Source: Planctomycetota bacterium
GTDB taxonomy: Bacteria; Planctomycetota; Planctomycetia; Pirellulales; UBA7805
DNA: 64,000 bases
Reading direction: 5' to 3'
NCBI GenBank assembly: GCA_003389215.1
Contig: QQVP01000033.1
Location: forward strand, 99,333-163,332
In this document: positions 8,981 through 17,862 of the stretch, in pieces
How positions within the stretch are numbered: the first letter of the stretch is position 1
Layout: each line of letters starts with the position of its first letter
The notes under the pieces: model-generated
The model's database searches: none
Told to the model about the DNA's origin: nothing
The model's input: the letters and a program-made list of their open reading frames with translations, nothing else
Made by a program: the position numbers and the translations under genes

Positions 8981-10495
8981 ATGTCCGAAAACGCCCACGA
9001 AGATCTGCTCGCCCAACTTACCCGCGGCGCTCGCGATGCGTGGGATGAGGTCATCGCGACGACGCCCGCCGGCAATGGCGACAGCGGCGACCGAAGCGGC
9101 GGCAAGGAAGACGAGTTGGAACGATTGGTCAGTCGCGTACGGCAGACGGTCGCGGATACGACGTCGCCGTCTCCGCTGGCCGGGAGCACCGTGACAGGCC
9201 CGGCACCGGTTGCTCCGCCGTCGCACGTCGTGTCCGACGAGTTCATTCCCCGCGAGCCGCAAAGCTACGAAGAGGCGAAGCTGACCGCCAGCGAGGTCGA
9301 GGCCCTGGTGCTCAAGTACATGCTGGCCCGGGGCGACACGGTCGGCCGCGAGATTGCCGACCAGGTGAAGCTTCCCTTCCTGCTGATCGAGAACCTGCTG
9401 GCCCAACTGAAGCGAGAGCAATTGGTCGGACATCGTGGCGCGGCCGCCATGAACGACTATCTCTATACGCTCTCGGACGTGGGCCGCGAGCGAGCTCGAC
9501 GACTCTCGCAGCACTGCACCTATTACGGGGCGGCCCCCGTGGCCCTGTCCGACTACATCGCCAGCGTCAAGGCGCAGTCGATTGCGGGCCAACATCCGAC
9601 CGAAGACGATCTGCGACGGGCCTTCGAAGACCTGCTCGTCGACAAGTCGATGTTGCGACGCCTGGGTCCCGCCATCAACTCGGGTCGCGGGTTGTTTCTC
9701 TATGGCGCCCCCGGCAACGGCAAGACGAGCATCGCCGAGCGCATCACGGGTTGCTTCGGACAGTCGACCTGGATTCCACGGGCGATTGGCATCGACGGCG
9801 AGGTAATTCGTCTGTACGACCCGGTGAACCACGAAGAGATGCCGCTGCCCGAGGGCTCCGGCCTGCTGCACGAACAACAGATCGATCGTCGCTGGATCCG
9901 CATTCGTCGTCCGACCATTGTCGTCGGTGGTGAACTGACGATGGCCAGTCTCGAGGTGAGTTCCAACGCCGAGACGGGGATTTCCGAGGCGCCCGTGCAG
10001 CTGAAAAGCAACTGCGGCACGCTGGTGATCGACGACTTTGGCCGCCAACGGATGAGCACCGACGAGCTGCTCAACCGCTGGATCGTGCCGCTGGAAAAAC
10101 GCTACGACTTTCTCAACCTGCCCAACGGCAAGAAGATCCAGGTTCCCTTCGATCAGCTGATCGTGTTTTCCACGAACCTGGAGCCGCGCGACCTGGTGGA
10201 CGAAGCCTTCTTGCGGCGAATTCCCTACAAGATCGAGGCGGCCGATCCGAGTGAAGAGAACTTTCGCAAGCTGTTCGAGATCATGGCGCCGATCGTCGGC
10301 TGCACCTACGACGCCGCCTCGGTCGAGTACGTGATCGAAAAGCACTACAAGGCGGTCGGTCGCCCCTTCCGCTGCTGCCAGCCCCGCGATCTCTTGGCAC
10401 AGATTCGCAACTACTGCAACTACCAGAAGATCGAACCGCAGATGAGCCCCGAGCTGTTCGATTTTGCCGTGGAGAATTACTTCACGGTGATGTAG
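8981..10495 (+). CDS. AAA-family ATPase with N-terminal winged-helix-like region
   Basis: Protein of 504 residues. The first 75 residues are charged and probably disordered ([13 protein letters not shown], then [10 protein letters not shown]). Residues about 95-185 look like a winged helix ([38 protein letters not shown]). The ATPase core has Walker A GAPGNGKT at about 242-249, Walker B LVIDDFG at about 348-354, and an Arg-rich sensor region ([20 protein letters not shown]). The C-terminal part is a helical lid. The architecture recalls MoxR/Cdc6-like ATPases, but the partner is not evident. It converges with the VKOR-fusion gene, with 47 bp between the stop codons. ATP hydrolysis is well supported; biological function is unknown. 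Confidence 0.82.
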   Translation: MSENAHEDLLAQLTRGARDAWDEVIATTPAGNGDSGDRSGGKEDELERLVSRVRQTVADTTSPSPLAGSTVTGPAPVAPPSHVVSDEFIPREPQSYEEAKLTASEVEALVLKYMLARGDTVGREIADQVKLPFLLIENLLAQLKREQLVGHRGAAAMNDYLYTLSDVGRERARRLSQHCTYYGAAPVALSDYIASVKAQSIAGQHPTEDDLRRAFEDLLVDKSMLRRLGPAINSGRGLFLYGAPGNGKTSIAERITGCFGQSTWIPRAIGIDGEVIRLYDPVNHEEMPLPEGSGLLHEQQIDRRWIRIRRPTIVVGGELTMASLEVSSNAETGISEAPVQLKSNCGTLVIDDFGRQRMSTDELLNRWIVPLEKRYDFLNLPNGKKIQVPFDQLIVFSTNLEPRDLVDEAFLRRIPYKIEAADPSEENFRKLFEIMAPIVGCTYDAASVEYVIEKHYKAVGRPFRCCQPRDLLAQIRNYCNYQKIEPQMSPELFDFAVENYFTVM

Positions 10496-10542
10496 CAGTC
10501 GGCGATGTCGCGGTCGGCGGCGATGGCGCTGCCTGGCCCCCG

Positions 10543-12564
10543 CTACGGTGTTCGCGAGGGTGGCCTGCTCTCTGACGGTCGCTCGCTCTCCGCTGCCGAC
10601 CGATCCTCTGGCGACCAATCCTCTGGCGACGCCGTCAAAGGAGACGTGTCCGACGGCGAGGATGTGGACGGCTCCGCATTCGACTTCGTGTTATCGAGCA
10701 GTCGGTCTTGCCGCCGCATCGTGTCCGCGGTCCGTCGGAAGATTTTGTCGCGGGCGTAGAAGTCCTTGGCCCGGATCTGCAGTCGCTGAACGGTCTGCGA
10801 GTCTCCCTTCTCGCGAGCGTACTCGATCGAGACCATGATCGAGTCGTGGGCATCGCGAAACTGCTTGTTCGCCGCCCGGACGGCGGCCTCGATCTCGTAA
10901 TAGCGGGCCCACAGGTCCTTCATCGTGGCCCGCCGCTTCTCGCGCAATTTCTGTTCGAGTCGCGTCTTGGTGGGCAGCGCCTCGACCAGCGTTTCGAGGT
11001 CGACGATCGCCTGCTTCGCCGTGGAAAACACCTTCTTCGCGGCCACCGGATCGAAGATCTCGTCGTCGCCGCAGGTGGTCAACAGCCACGTGTAGCTGAG
11101 GATCGCGGCCACGTTCAACTCGGTCGCCAGTTCGGCGGGCTGCAGATCGATCAGGTGTTGGTACTTCTCGCGGGCTTCGTGATAGGCTCCACGGGCTTCG
11201 AGCCCCCGAGCTTCGCGAAAGATGTCGATCAGCGTCCGGCTGGAAAGCAGCACGACGCCCGCTTCGCTCTCCTCGATCGGCTGCTGGGACGGCTCCCAGG
11301 CAAACTGCTCGGTGAAGAGCTTCTCCAAGCTGCCGCGGCTCATACCGCCGTAGACCTGGCCGCCGGCCAGGAACATGTTGGGCACGCCGGTCAGACGGTA
11401 GCTGGCCCCCAGCTCGACGTCGCGGCGAGATCGTAGCCACATCGCGTCGTCGTTCATCGCCTCGTCCAGAGCCTGGTCGCCGACCAATTCGCTGGCCTTG
11501 GCGCGCGCCAGCTCTTCGTCGACTTCCTTTTGGTTCTCGTAGATCCAGTTGACGAACGGCTCGAATTTCTCCGGATCGGCCAGGGCCACGCCGATCGCCA
11601 GCCGCGAAAGCTCGCAGGCGTAGCGATGCTCGTCCGTGAATTGGGCCCCCTTCATCATCTTGTTGCAGCCGACCGACAGCGGGAACATCCGCATGTCGAC
11701 ACGAAGCTGGCCGGGATAACGCTTCTGGATGGACGTGATCACGTCGTTGGCGCGTTTGCAGTGCTCGCAGGTAAAGCAGGTAAAGGTGACGATCTTGTGC
11801 GGTGCGTCACGCGGACCCTTGACCGTCCAGATGATCGGTTCTCCCTGCCCGGGACCGTCGAGGGCTAGCTTGTCAATCACGTTGCCGAGTCGCTTGACGT
11901 CGAGCTCCGCGTCGATCACCGGGGCCTTCAGCACGGCCGGCGCGTCGGAGTGAAACTGATTCATGAAGACGATCTGGCCCGTCACGATCAGCAGCGCAAA
12001 GATGACGTGATAGGCAATCGGCAGGATCGGCAGTGGGGGGACGTTGGCCTTCCAGCGACGAAACTGTCGGTGTCGCCAATCCTGGGTTCCGTAGACGAGT
12101 GCCAGTCCGAAGAATGTGAAGTTCGCCAGGTGCAGTCCCAGGCAATAGATGCAGAACTCGCCCAGCACCGCGGCCATGACGTAAATCGACCAGATTCCCG
12201 CTGCCAACCCGATGGCCGAAATCACCGAGAGCAACAACGAGAGCGGAGGCGCTAACGAGAGCTGAAATCCGTAGCGGACGAATAGCAGCAGCAGGGCCAC
12301 GACCAGATAATAGCCGAGCGACCAGCTCGTCAGCGGAACCGAGAAAATCCGGCTATACTCGCTCTGCAGCACCACGCCGCATCCGGCCCCGGCGCTGCAA
12401 CCTGGGGGCAAGCGATCGCCCCAGGTGGTCGCGATGAGCACCAGATTGACCCCGAATCCGGCGAACCAGGCAGCCCACAACAACAGATAGAGCCACAGGC
12501 TCGGTTCCTGCTCCCGGGTACCTGCATCTGGAACGTCTTGAGCTGAATCCGTCGGCTGCAACAT
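10543..12564 (-). CDS. VKOR - DsbA-like thioredoxin - TPR-like fusion protein (disulfide formation)
   Basis: Protein of 673 residues. Residues about 25-200 form a bacterial vitamin K epoxide reductase domain with five predicted membrane helices; the loop Cys pair is at 56 and 62 (CSAGAGC) and the active-site CIYC at 138-141. Residues about 210-415 are a DsbA-like thioredoxin domain with CEHC at 266-269 and the cis-Pro loop TGVPNMF. From about 430 to 640 there is a helical TPR-like tail. VKOR reoxidises a DsbA partner using quinone; here both are in one chain, so it should catalyse extracytoplasmic disulfide formation. On the minus strand a TATAAT lies upstream (12643-12648), with a poor -35. 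An 18-bp sequence is tandemly duplicated just upstream (around 12597-12632). Confidence 0.88.
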   Translation of the reverse strand: MLQPTDSAQDVPDAGTREQEPSLWLYLLLWAAWFAGFGVNLVLIATTWGDRLPPGCSAGAGCGVVLQSEYSRIFSVPLTSWSLGYYLVVALLLLFVRYGFQLSLAPPLSLLLSVISAIGLAAGIWSIYVMAAVLGEFCIYCLGLHLANFTFFGLALVYGTQDWRHRQFRRWKANVPPLPILPIAYHVIFALLIVTGQIVFMNQFHSDAPAVLKAPVIDAELDVKRLGNVIDKLALDGPGQGEPIIWTVKGPRDAPHKIVTFTCFTCEHCKRANDVITSIQKRYPGQLRVDMRMFPLSVGCNKMMKGAQFTDEHRYACELSRLAIGVALADPEKFEPFVNWIYENQKEVDEELARAKASELVGDQALDEAMNDDAMWLRSRRDVELGASYRLTGVPNMFLAGGQVYGGMSRGSLEKLFTEQFAWEPSQQPIEESEAGVVLLSSRTLIDIFREARGLEARGAYHEAREKYQHLIDLQPAELATELNVAAILSYTWLLTTCGDDEIFDPVAAKKVFSTAKQAIVDLETLVEALPTKTRLEQKLREKRRATMKDLWARYYEIEAAVRAANKQFRDAHDSIMVSIEYAREKGDSQTVQRLQIRAKDFYARDKIFRRTADTMRRQDRLLDNTKSNAEPSTSSPSDTSPLTASPEDWSPEDRSAAESERPSESRPPSRTP

Positions 12565-12783
12565 CGAAAGGGCGAGTCGAACTGGAGGTTCTCGGAGTTC
12601 CGCAGGGCACGGGCGTTCCGCAGGGCACGGGCAATAATCTCCATTATAGGCGGCCGGTCGTGCCAGCAGCCAGTCGCGGCCCGTCTGGCGACGTTGAGCA
12701 AATTTGGGCCGCTGCGAAAACTAGGGAATGCGAGGCTCGTCGTGACACGATCTTTTCAACCGCGGAGCGAATAACCTGCAGTG

Positions 12784-13326
12784 ATGAGCATTGCCCTCGC
12801 GATTCTTCTTGTCTGCCTGCTGGTCGCCCTGTGGTCGCTGAATCTGGTTTCCCTGCCGGGGAACTGGTTGGCCGCGGGGGTGACGTCGGGCTACTGGTTG
12901 CTCGAAGTGGGCGAGGGCCGCACGGCCATCGCGGGCGAAGTCGTCGTGCTGGTGATTCTCCTTGCGGCGCTCGCCGAGTTGGTCGAGTTCCTGGCCGGCG
13001 CGCTGGGGGCCACCAAGGCGGGCGGCAGCAAACTGGCGGCGGTCCTGGCCCTCTTGGGGTCGATTGCCGGCGCGCTGACCGGGGCGGCCGTGGGCAGTGT
13101 GCTGCTGCCGATTCCCATCGTGGGCACGGTGGTGGGCGCGCTGTTGCTCGGTGCCCTCGGATCGCTGATGGGCGCGATTCTGGGAGAGACCGCCTTGGGG
13201 CGATCGTCGGACGAAAGCTGGAACGTGGGCAAGGCGGCCTTCTTCGGCCGTCTGCTGGGCACGCTGGCCAAGTCGATGATCGGCGCCGTCGCCGTGGCGG
13301 TGGTGGCGGTAGCCGTCTGCTTCTAG
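12784..13326 (+). CDS. DUF456 family membrane protein
   Basis: Small membrane protein of 180 residues, almost entirely hydrophobic. It has two N-terminal helices, the LPGNWL segment typical of DUF456, and Gly/Ala-rich helices (GALGATKAGGSKLAAVLALL, GAILGETALGRS). The GTG at 12781 directly precedes the ATG at 12784; either could be used and I chose the ATG. Function is unknown in the family. It is divergent from the VKOR fusion and ends 13 bp before the convergent dcd stop. Confidence 0.85.
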   Translation: MSIALAILLVCLLVALWSLNLVSLPGNWLAAGVTSGYWLLEVGEGRTAIAGEVVVLVILLAALAELVEFLAGALGATKAGGSKLAAVLALLGSIAGALTGAAVGSVLLPIPIVGTVVGALLLGALGSLMGAILGETALGRSSDESWNVGKAAFFGRLLGTLAKSMIGAVAVAVVAVAVCF

Positions 13327-13339
13327 AAACGCTGGCCCG

Positions 13340-13918
13340 TCAGCTGTGCGAACGCTCGAGACCGAAGTTGAGCTTCAGCTGGTCGCCGGCGTCCTCCTTC
13401 GGATTCAATTCCTTGAACAGCAGGCTCGGCTGAATGTCGCGATTGTTCTGATACTTGTCGCTGTCGTAAGCCGTGTACTCGCCCGTCAGCTCGTGATAGA
13501 AGATCTGGCAGATCGGCACGCCGGGGTAGATGCGCACCGGCTGCACGGCGAACATCTCCAAGGTCCAGAACCCACAGAACCCGACGTCGCCAAAGCCCGC
13601 GGTCACGTGCACGAACAGTCCCAGTCGCCCCACACTACTGCGACCCTCGATCATCGGCACCAAATCGTGCGTCTCGGTGCGTTCGGCGGTGCGTCCCAGG
13701 TAGAGCTGGTTGGGGCTCAGCACGAGGCCGTCGGCGGGAATCTCGATCCGTCGCACGCGGTTGGCGCTCTTCATGTCGAGCACAACCTCTTCGTAGACCA
13801 TCAACTCGTCGTGCAACGTGAGGTTGTAGCTATTGGGATTGAGGTGCCGCTCGTCGAAGGGGTCGATGACGATCCCCTCGCCCAATCGCTCGCGAATTTG
13901 ATGCCCGGAAAGGATCAT
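13340..13918 (-). CDS. dcd: dCTP deaminase
   Basis: Protein of 192 residues, matching the usual length of about 190. It converts dCTP to dUTP and ammonia, feeding dTMP synthesis in the cytoplasm. The family signatures are clear: the N-terminal MILSGHQIRERL, NPNSYNLTL, the RSSVGRLGL nucleotide-binding segment, the catalytic Glu region GFWTLEMF, and the C-terminal DKYQNNRDIQPSLLFKEL. The start at the ATG at 13918 is fixed by homology and by a good ribosome-binding site (AGGAAGAGAGG). Upstream lies a run of degenerate short repeats (CTTGCCAG variants, 13933-13980). From the sequence alone it cannot be decided whether this enzyme also has dUTPase activity. Confidence 0.95.
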   Translation of the reverse strand: MILSGHQIRERLGEGIVIDPFDERHLNPNSYNLTLHDELMVYEEVVLDMKSANRVRRIEIPADGLVLSPNQLYLGRTAERTETHDLVPMIEGRSSVGRLGLFVHVTAGFGDVGFCGFWTLEMFAVQPVRIYPGVPICQIFYHELTGEYTAYDSDKYQNNRDIQPSLLFKELNPKEDAGDQLKLNFGLERSHS

Positions 13919-14096
13919 GGTCGACCTCTCTTCCTTGCCAGTCGCTCTTGCCAGTCGCGCACTTGCCAGGCGCGCCGATGCCAAGCGCACTAGGCGACCC
14001 ACTTCCCGTGGCCGTGGGCACAGCGGGCCTTGGCGTGCGCGGCAACCCCCGAACGTGGCGCTTGTGCGTTGCCCGAGCCGCGGCACCGGCTGCAAC

Positions 14097-14750
14097 TCAT
14101 TTGACCCCCACGCGAGGACAAATCGCCTCGAGCATGCACTCGTCGCACTTGGCTTTGCGGGCCGTGCAAACTTGCCGTCCATGTTGAATTACGCGATGGC
14201 TGAAGTCAATCCACTCCTTCCGCGAAATACGCTCACAAAGATCGGCTTCGATATTCACGGCATCCTTCGGGTCGCGTTTGGTCAGCCCGGTGCGGTAGGC
14301 AATCCGCCCCACATGCGTGTCGACGACGACCCCCGAGGCAATCCCGAAGGCGGTTCCCAGCACGACGTTCGCGGTCTTGCGACCGATGCCCGGCAGCTCG
14401 GTCAATAAGTTGAGATCGCGAGGCAGGTCGCCGCCGTAAAATTCGACGAGCTGCGTGCAGCAATCCTTGATGTTCTTGGCCTTGTTGCGGTAGAAGCCGG
14501 TGCTCTTGATGGCCCGTTCGAGCGTGGAGAGCCGCGCGTTGGCGAAATCCTGGGCGGAGCGGTACTTCTTGAACAACGACCGCGTCACTTGATTGACGCG
14601 CTCATCGGTACACTGGGCCGAAAGAATCGTGGCCACGAGCAATTGCACGGGCGATGTGAACCGCAACGAGCACCGCGCTTGCGGGTACTCTTTACGCAGT
14701 CCCTGGACGACCTTCGCCGCGTGCTTTTTCTCTCGCGCAGAAGCAGCCAC
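14097..14750 (-). CDS. nth: Endonuclease III
   Basis: Protein of 217 residues, a DNA glycosylase/AP lyase that removes oxidised pyrimidines in base excision repair. It has the helix-hairpin-helix LPGIGRKTANVVLG with the catalytic Lys, the catalytic Asp in VVDTHVGR, and a C-terminal [4Fe-4S] ligand set C-x6-C-x2-C-x5-C (from CTARKAKCDEC to AICP). Length and order match E. coli Nth (211 residues). It lies upstream of dcd on the same strand with a 178-bp gap, so joint transcription is possible but not shown. Confidence 0.96.
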   Translation of the reverse strand: MAASAREKKHAAKVVQGLRKEYPQARCSLRFTSPVQLLVATILSAQCTDERVNQVTRSLFKKYRSAQDFANARLSTLERAIKSTGFYRNKAKNIKDCCTQLVEFYGGDLPRDLNLLTELPGIGRKTANVVLGTAFGIASGVVVDTHVGRIAYRTGLTKRDPKDAVNIEADLCERISRKEWIDFSHRVIQHGRQVCTARKAKCDECMLEAICPRVGVK

Positions 14751-15094
14751 AAGTAATCCCGATCAAGACGCTAACTGGCTTCGCACGCAGCTTCAGTCGC
14801 GCCCCGACCAGCCGTGCTAACCTTCAGTTTAGTGGAATGTCCATAAATCGTGTCAAGTATCACTTCATCGAAGACCCCTCGAAAGAACCGCGTCGTTCGG
14901 GTGCCCCGTTCACGCGCTGGCCGCGACGCGGGGCATCGCAAAATTCGGCCGGGCGCGCGATACTGATGCCGCGTGATGGTGGCCCGTACGGTCCACGCTG
15001 CCGTGGAGCGCGGTGGCGTAGCGGCTTTGCTCTTGTGGGCGACACCCGTTACGACGACGTCGTCAGCAATGGCCCCTCGACTGCGGTACCTCGA

Positions 15095-15499
15095 ATGAAC
15101 CCCGACTCCGAGTATACCCCCGAATTCCTCCATGGCGTGGAGTTGTTTAACAACTGCGAGTTCTTCGAGGCGCACGACGTCTGGGAGGAACTGTGGGCCG
15201 AATATCGAGGACCGTCGCGAGAATACTACCAAGGGCTCATCCAGACCGCCGTGGCCCTGCACCATTTTTGCAACGGCAACATTCGCGGCGCGCGGAAGCT
15301 CTATCACAGTAGCCGCAAGTACCTCGATCCCTATCGTCCCCGGCACATCGGCATCGATCTCGACAAGTTATTCGGGGAGATGGAAGCCTGCTTCCGCGAG
15401 ATCATCGAGAGCGAAGAAGAGTTTCCCAAGATCGAGATCGTCGCCGATCTGATTCCCGACATCGAACTCGACCCGCCGCCGCCCGCTGCGGACAACTGA
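15095..15499 (+). CDS. DUF309 family protein
   Basis: Protein of 134 residues. The DUF309 hallmark is clear: an N-terminal helix pair FNNCEFFEAHDVWEELW, then YYQGLIQTAVALHHFCNGN and a Gly-Ala-rich turn before LYHSSRKYL. The family is a small all-helical fold related to tetratricopeptide-type bundles; its biochemical role is not established. The ATG at 15095 was chosen because the conserved domain starts at about residue 10; upstream in-frame starts would add non-conserved sequence. The C-terminal tail is acidic and Pro-rich (IELDPPPPAADN). Confidence 0.85.
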   Translation: MNPDSEYTPEFLHGVELFNNCEFFEAHDVWEELWAEYRGPSREYYQGLIQTAVALHHFCNGNIRGARKLYHSSRKYLDPYRPRHIGIDLDKLFGEMEACFREIIESEEEFPKIEIVADLIPDIELDPPPPAADN

Positions 15500-15613
15500 A
15501 CCGCACGCGGTGCGAGCTTCCCAGGCCGCGGTCGAAGAGACACCAAGACCACGCCCCACGTCGTTTCAGCAAGCGCCGTGGGCGGAGCGTTCGTGCGGCC
15601 GAGGCCCTGCCGC

Positions 15614-15642
15614 TTGACCGTGCCTCGGCGGACTCTTAGGAT
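15614..15642 (+). promoter_or_regulatory. Putative sigma-70-type promoter for folE
   Basis: TTGACC (15614-15619) and TAGGAT (15637-15642) are separated by 17 bp, in the gap between the DUF309 gene and folE. The same -35 and a near-identical -10 occur before the AAA ATPase gene at 8839. Confidence 0.42.
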
Positions 15643-15726
15643 CGAACAAGTAGGCTTGGATGTGAGTTGGAATCGGTTCGCCGTCGTGCGAGGTGGCCGA
15701 GAATCGCGATGGGAGAGACAGGATTC

Positions 15727-16368
15727 ATGAAGGAAACGGTCGACGAATTTCGCGGGAGCCTCGTCGACGAGGCCGACGACGTCGAGTCGTCGTCCACGGC
15801 GCCGGTCGACTTGCCGCGCATCGAGCGGGCGGTGCGAGAGATTCTCGCCGCCGTCGGCGAGGATCCCGATCGGGAAGGCCTGCGCGATACGCCCGGACGC
15901 GTCGCGCGCATGTACGCCGAACTGTTCGGGGGTCTGCACGAAGATCCGCGGGCCCATCTGCAGCGCTTCTTTACCGAACAATACGACGAGGTCGTGCTGG
16001 TTCGCGACATCAGCTTCAACAGCATGTGCGAGCATCACCTGATGCCGTTCATGGGCAAGGCCCATATCGGCTACATGCCCGCCGGCAAGGTGGTGGGACT
16101 GAGCAAACTGGCTCGCGTTGTGGAGGTCGTGGCCCGTCGCCCCCAGGTGCAAGAGCGGATGACCGAGACGATTGCCGACCTGTTGGAAACGGAAATCGAC
16201 GCCAAGGGCGTGGCGGTCGTCATCGAGGCGACCCACACCTGTATGACGGTGCGTGGCGTGCGGAAGCCCGGCAGCCTGTGCGTCACGTCGGCGATGAAGG
16301 GCCTGTTCCGTTCGCATCTTTCCAGCCGCTCGGAAGTGATGACGTTGATCTACGGGAATCGTCGCTAG
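15727..16368 (+). CDS. folE: GTP cyclohydrolase I
   Basis: Protein of 213 residues with this start (E. coli FolE has 222). It converts GTP to 7,8-dihydroneopterin triphosphate, the first step towards tetrahydrofolate or queuosine-type products. Zinc ligands are visible: Cys101 and His104 in MCEHHLMPF, and Cys172 in THTCMTVRG. The N-terminal [16 protein letters not shown] and C-terminal [14 protein letters not shown] regions are typical. The ATG at 15727 is preceded by GGGAGAGACAGG; the ATG at 15709 is an alternative that would add six residues. A candidate promoter is at 15614-15642. Confidence 0.95.
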   Translation: MKETVDEFRGSLVDEADDVESSSTAPVDLPRIERAVREILAAVGEDPDREGLRDTPGRVARMYAELFGGLHEDPRAHLQRFFTEQYDEVVLVRDISFNSMCEHHLMPFMGKAHIGYMPAGKVVGLSKLARVVEVVARRPQVQERMTETIADLLETEIDAKGVAVVIEATHTCMTVRGVRKPGSLCVTSAMKGLFRSHLSSRSEVMTLIYGNRR

Positions 16369-16449
16369 CCGACGGAGGCCACCGAGTCGCCTCGTCTTGC
16401 CCGAGCAGCGCTCCTGCGGCGCGTCCGCGGCAGGAGACGACTCGTCGTC

Positions 16450-17199
16450 ATGGAAACGCTCTATCAATTCGTGCTGCGTTTGGCGTTCGGGCTCGCCCTG
16501 GCCATGGCCTGCACGTCGCCCCGGCTGGTGACCTCAGGCTACTATCGGGTGCACACCTACGTGCTGCTGGGGCTGAATGTGCTGGCGGCCCTGGTCGCCC
16601 GCGGACTCGAACAATACGGGATCGTGTTGCCCATCATCGGGGCGGTGCTGTGCTATGTGACCTCGATCGTCTGGCTCAACGAGAAGCGACGGCCCGGCAT
16701 CGTACTGCTGCTGGTCATTGCCTTGACGGCGCTGGCGGCAACCTATGGGGCGTCGTCGGGGTCGCACCAAGTTACCGTGGCCACGCTCCTCGCCTGGCTG
16801 ACGCCGTCGAGCGGCGGCCTGGTGCTGGGCACGACCATCGCGGCCATGTTTCTGGGTCACTGGTATTTGAACACGCCCACGATGGAACTCGCCCCGCTGC
16901 GTCGCCTCTTGAAGCTGATGACCGTCGCGTTGTTGCTGCGCACGGTGGTCAGCGGGGTCGGGCTGGCCCTGCTGTTGAGCGCCGGTCCGCGGCTGGAGGG
17001 ACTCGATTTCTGGCTGCTCATCCTGCGTTGGTTTTCGGGCATTTTGCTCACGCTGGTGCTCACCTGGATGACCTGGAAGACGCTCGAGGTTCCCAACACG
17101 CAGAGCGCGACGGGGATCCTCTACGTGGCGGTGATTACGACCTTTACCGGCGAGCTGACGGCCCAGCTACTGTCCAGTCGTTTGGCGTATCCCGTATAA
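16450..17199 (+). CDS. Polytopic membrane protein of unknown function
   Basis: Protein of 249 residues with about seven or eight hydrophobic segments, starting almost immediately after Met (LYQFVLRLAFGLALAMACTS). A conserved-looking motif GHWYLNTPTMELAPL sits between helices four and five (residues about 137-151). No enzyme family is recognised. The gene begins 81 bp after folE and ends 9 bp before the next start, so it is probably co-transcribed with the zinc-ribbon protein that follows. The last codons GTA TAA TCA create a TATAAT-like string that I take as chance. Confidence 0.7.
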   Translation: METLYQFVLRLAFGLALAMACTSPRLVTSGYYRVHTYVLLGLNVLAALVARGLEQYGIVLPIIGAVLCYVTSIVWLNEKRRPGIVLLLVIALTALAATYGASSGSHQVTVATLLAWLTPSSGGLVLGTTIAAMFLGHWYLNTPTMELAPLRRLLKLMTVALLLRTVVSGVGLALLLSAGPRLEGLDFWLLILRWFSGILLTLVLTWMTWKTLEVPNTQSATGILYVAVITTFTGELTAQLLSSRLAYPV

Positions 17200-17207
17200 T
17201 CAAGGCT

Positions 17208-17714
17208 ATGAACGTCACGTTCGCCTGTTCTCATTGCGGCAAGCCGAATCGCCTGGCCATCTCGCCTGAATCGACCAACCTGATCTGCGACCACTGCGGG
17301 GCGTCGACGCCGGCTCCCGCCGACGCCTGGTCGGACGCCAAGCTGCAGCGTTGCCTCGCCTGTCATTGCGACGATCTCTTCGTGCGCAAGGACTTCCCCC
17401 AACGGCTCGGCATCGCGCTGGTCGTCATCGGCTTCGTCGGGTTCCTGGTCTCGCACTATTACTACGAGAAGGTGCTGGCATTCGGGTTTCTCTTCGGCAC
17501 CGCCGCGATCGATGTGTTGCTCTATCTCGTCATGGGCGAAGCGGTCGTCTGCTACCGTTGCGACGCCCACTACCGCGGACTCGATGACTCGGAGTCGCGC
17601 GCCGGCTTCGACCTGGAGACGCATGAACGTTATCGGCAGATCGAGGCGAGAAAGAAGCAAAATCAGCCCGCCCGCCCGGTCGCTTCCGGACCCGCAGACG
17701 ATCTGACGGCCTAG
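17208..17714 (+). CDS. Small zinc-ribbon membrane protein
   Basis: Protein of 168 residues. The N-terminus holds paired Cys knuckles: C7-x2-C10 (CSHC) and C27-x2-C30 (CDHC), then C49-x2-C52 and C54 (CLACHC), and a CYRC near residue 123. Two hydrophobic segments (ALVVIGFVGFLVSHYYYEKV and FGFLFGTAAIDVLLYLVM) make it membrane-anchored. The C-terminal tail is charged. The start lies 9 bp after the preceding gene's stop. This is a zinc-ribbon-like protein with no assigned function. The reading frame is open well upstream across folE, but only this start fits the neighbouring genes. Confidence 0.72.
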   Translation: MNVTFACSHCGKPNRLAISPESTNLICDHCGASTPAPADAWSDAKLQRCLACHCDDLFVRKDFPQRLGIALVVIGFVGFLVSHYYYEKVLAFGFLFGTAAIDVLLYLVMGEAVVCYRCDAHYRGLDDSESRAGFDLETHERYRQIEARKKQNQPARPVASGPADDLTA

Positions 17715-17862
17715 CGGTCGCCGGTCCCACGCGTCAGGGCAGACCACGGGCGACGCACAGCGGTAGCCCGGGACCGGCGGGTGAAGAGACTCGGCGGCCG
17801 CCAGAACAAAACACGACACGCAGACCCGCACAGGACTCCGCTCGCAGCAAGCTGCCAGATCG

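Noticed and set aside
17194..17199. TATAAT just before the zinc-ribbon gene
   Set aside because: It consists of the last codons of the preceding gene and lies too close to the start codon to serve as a promoter.
15693..17207. Long upstream extension of the zinc-ribbon protein
   Set aside because: It crosses folE and the membrane-protein gene out of frame; only the last 168 codons are plausible.
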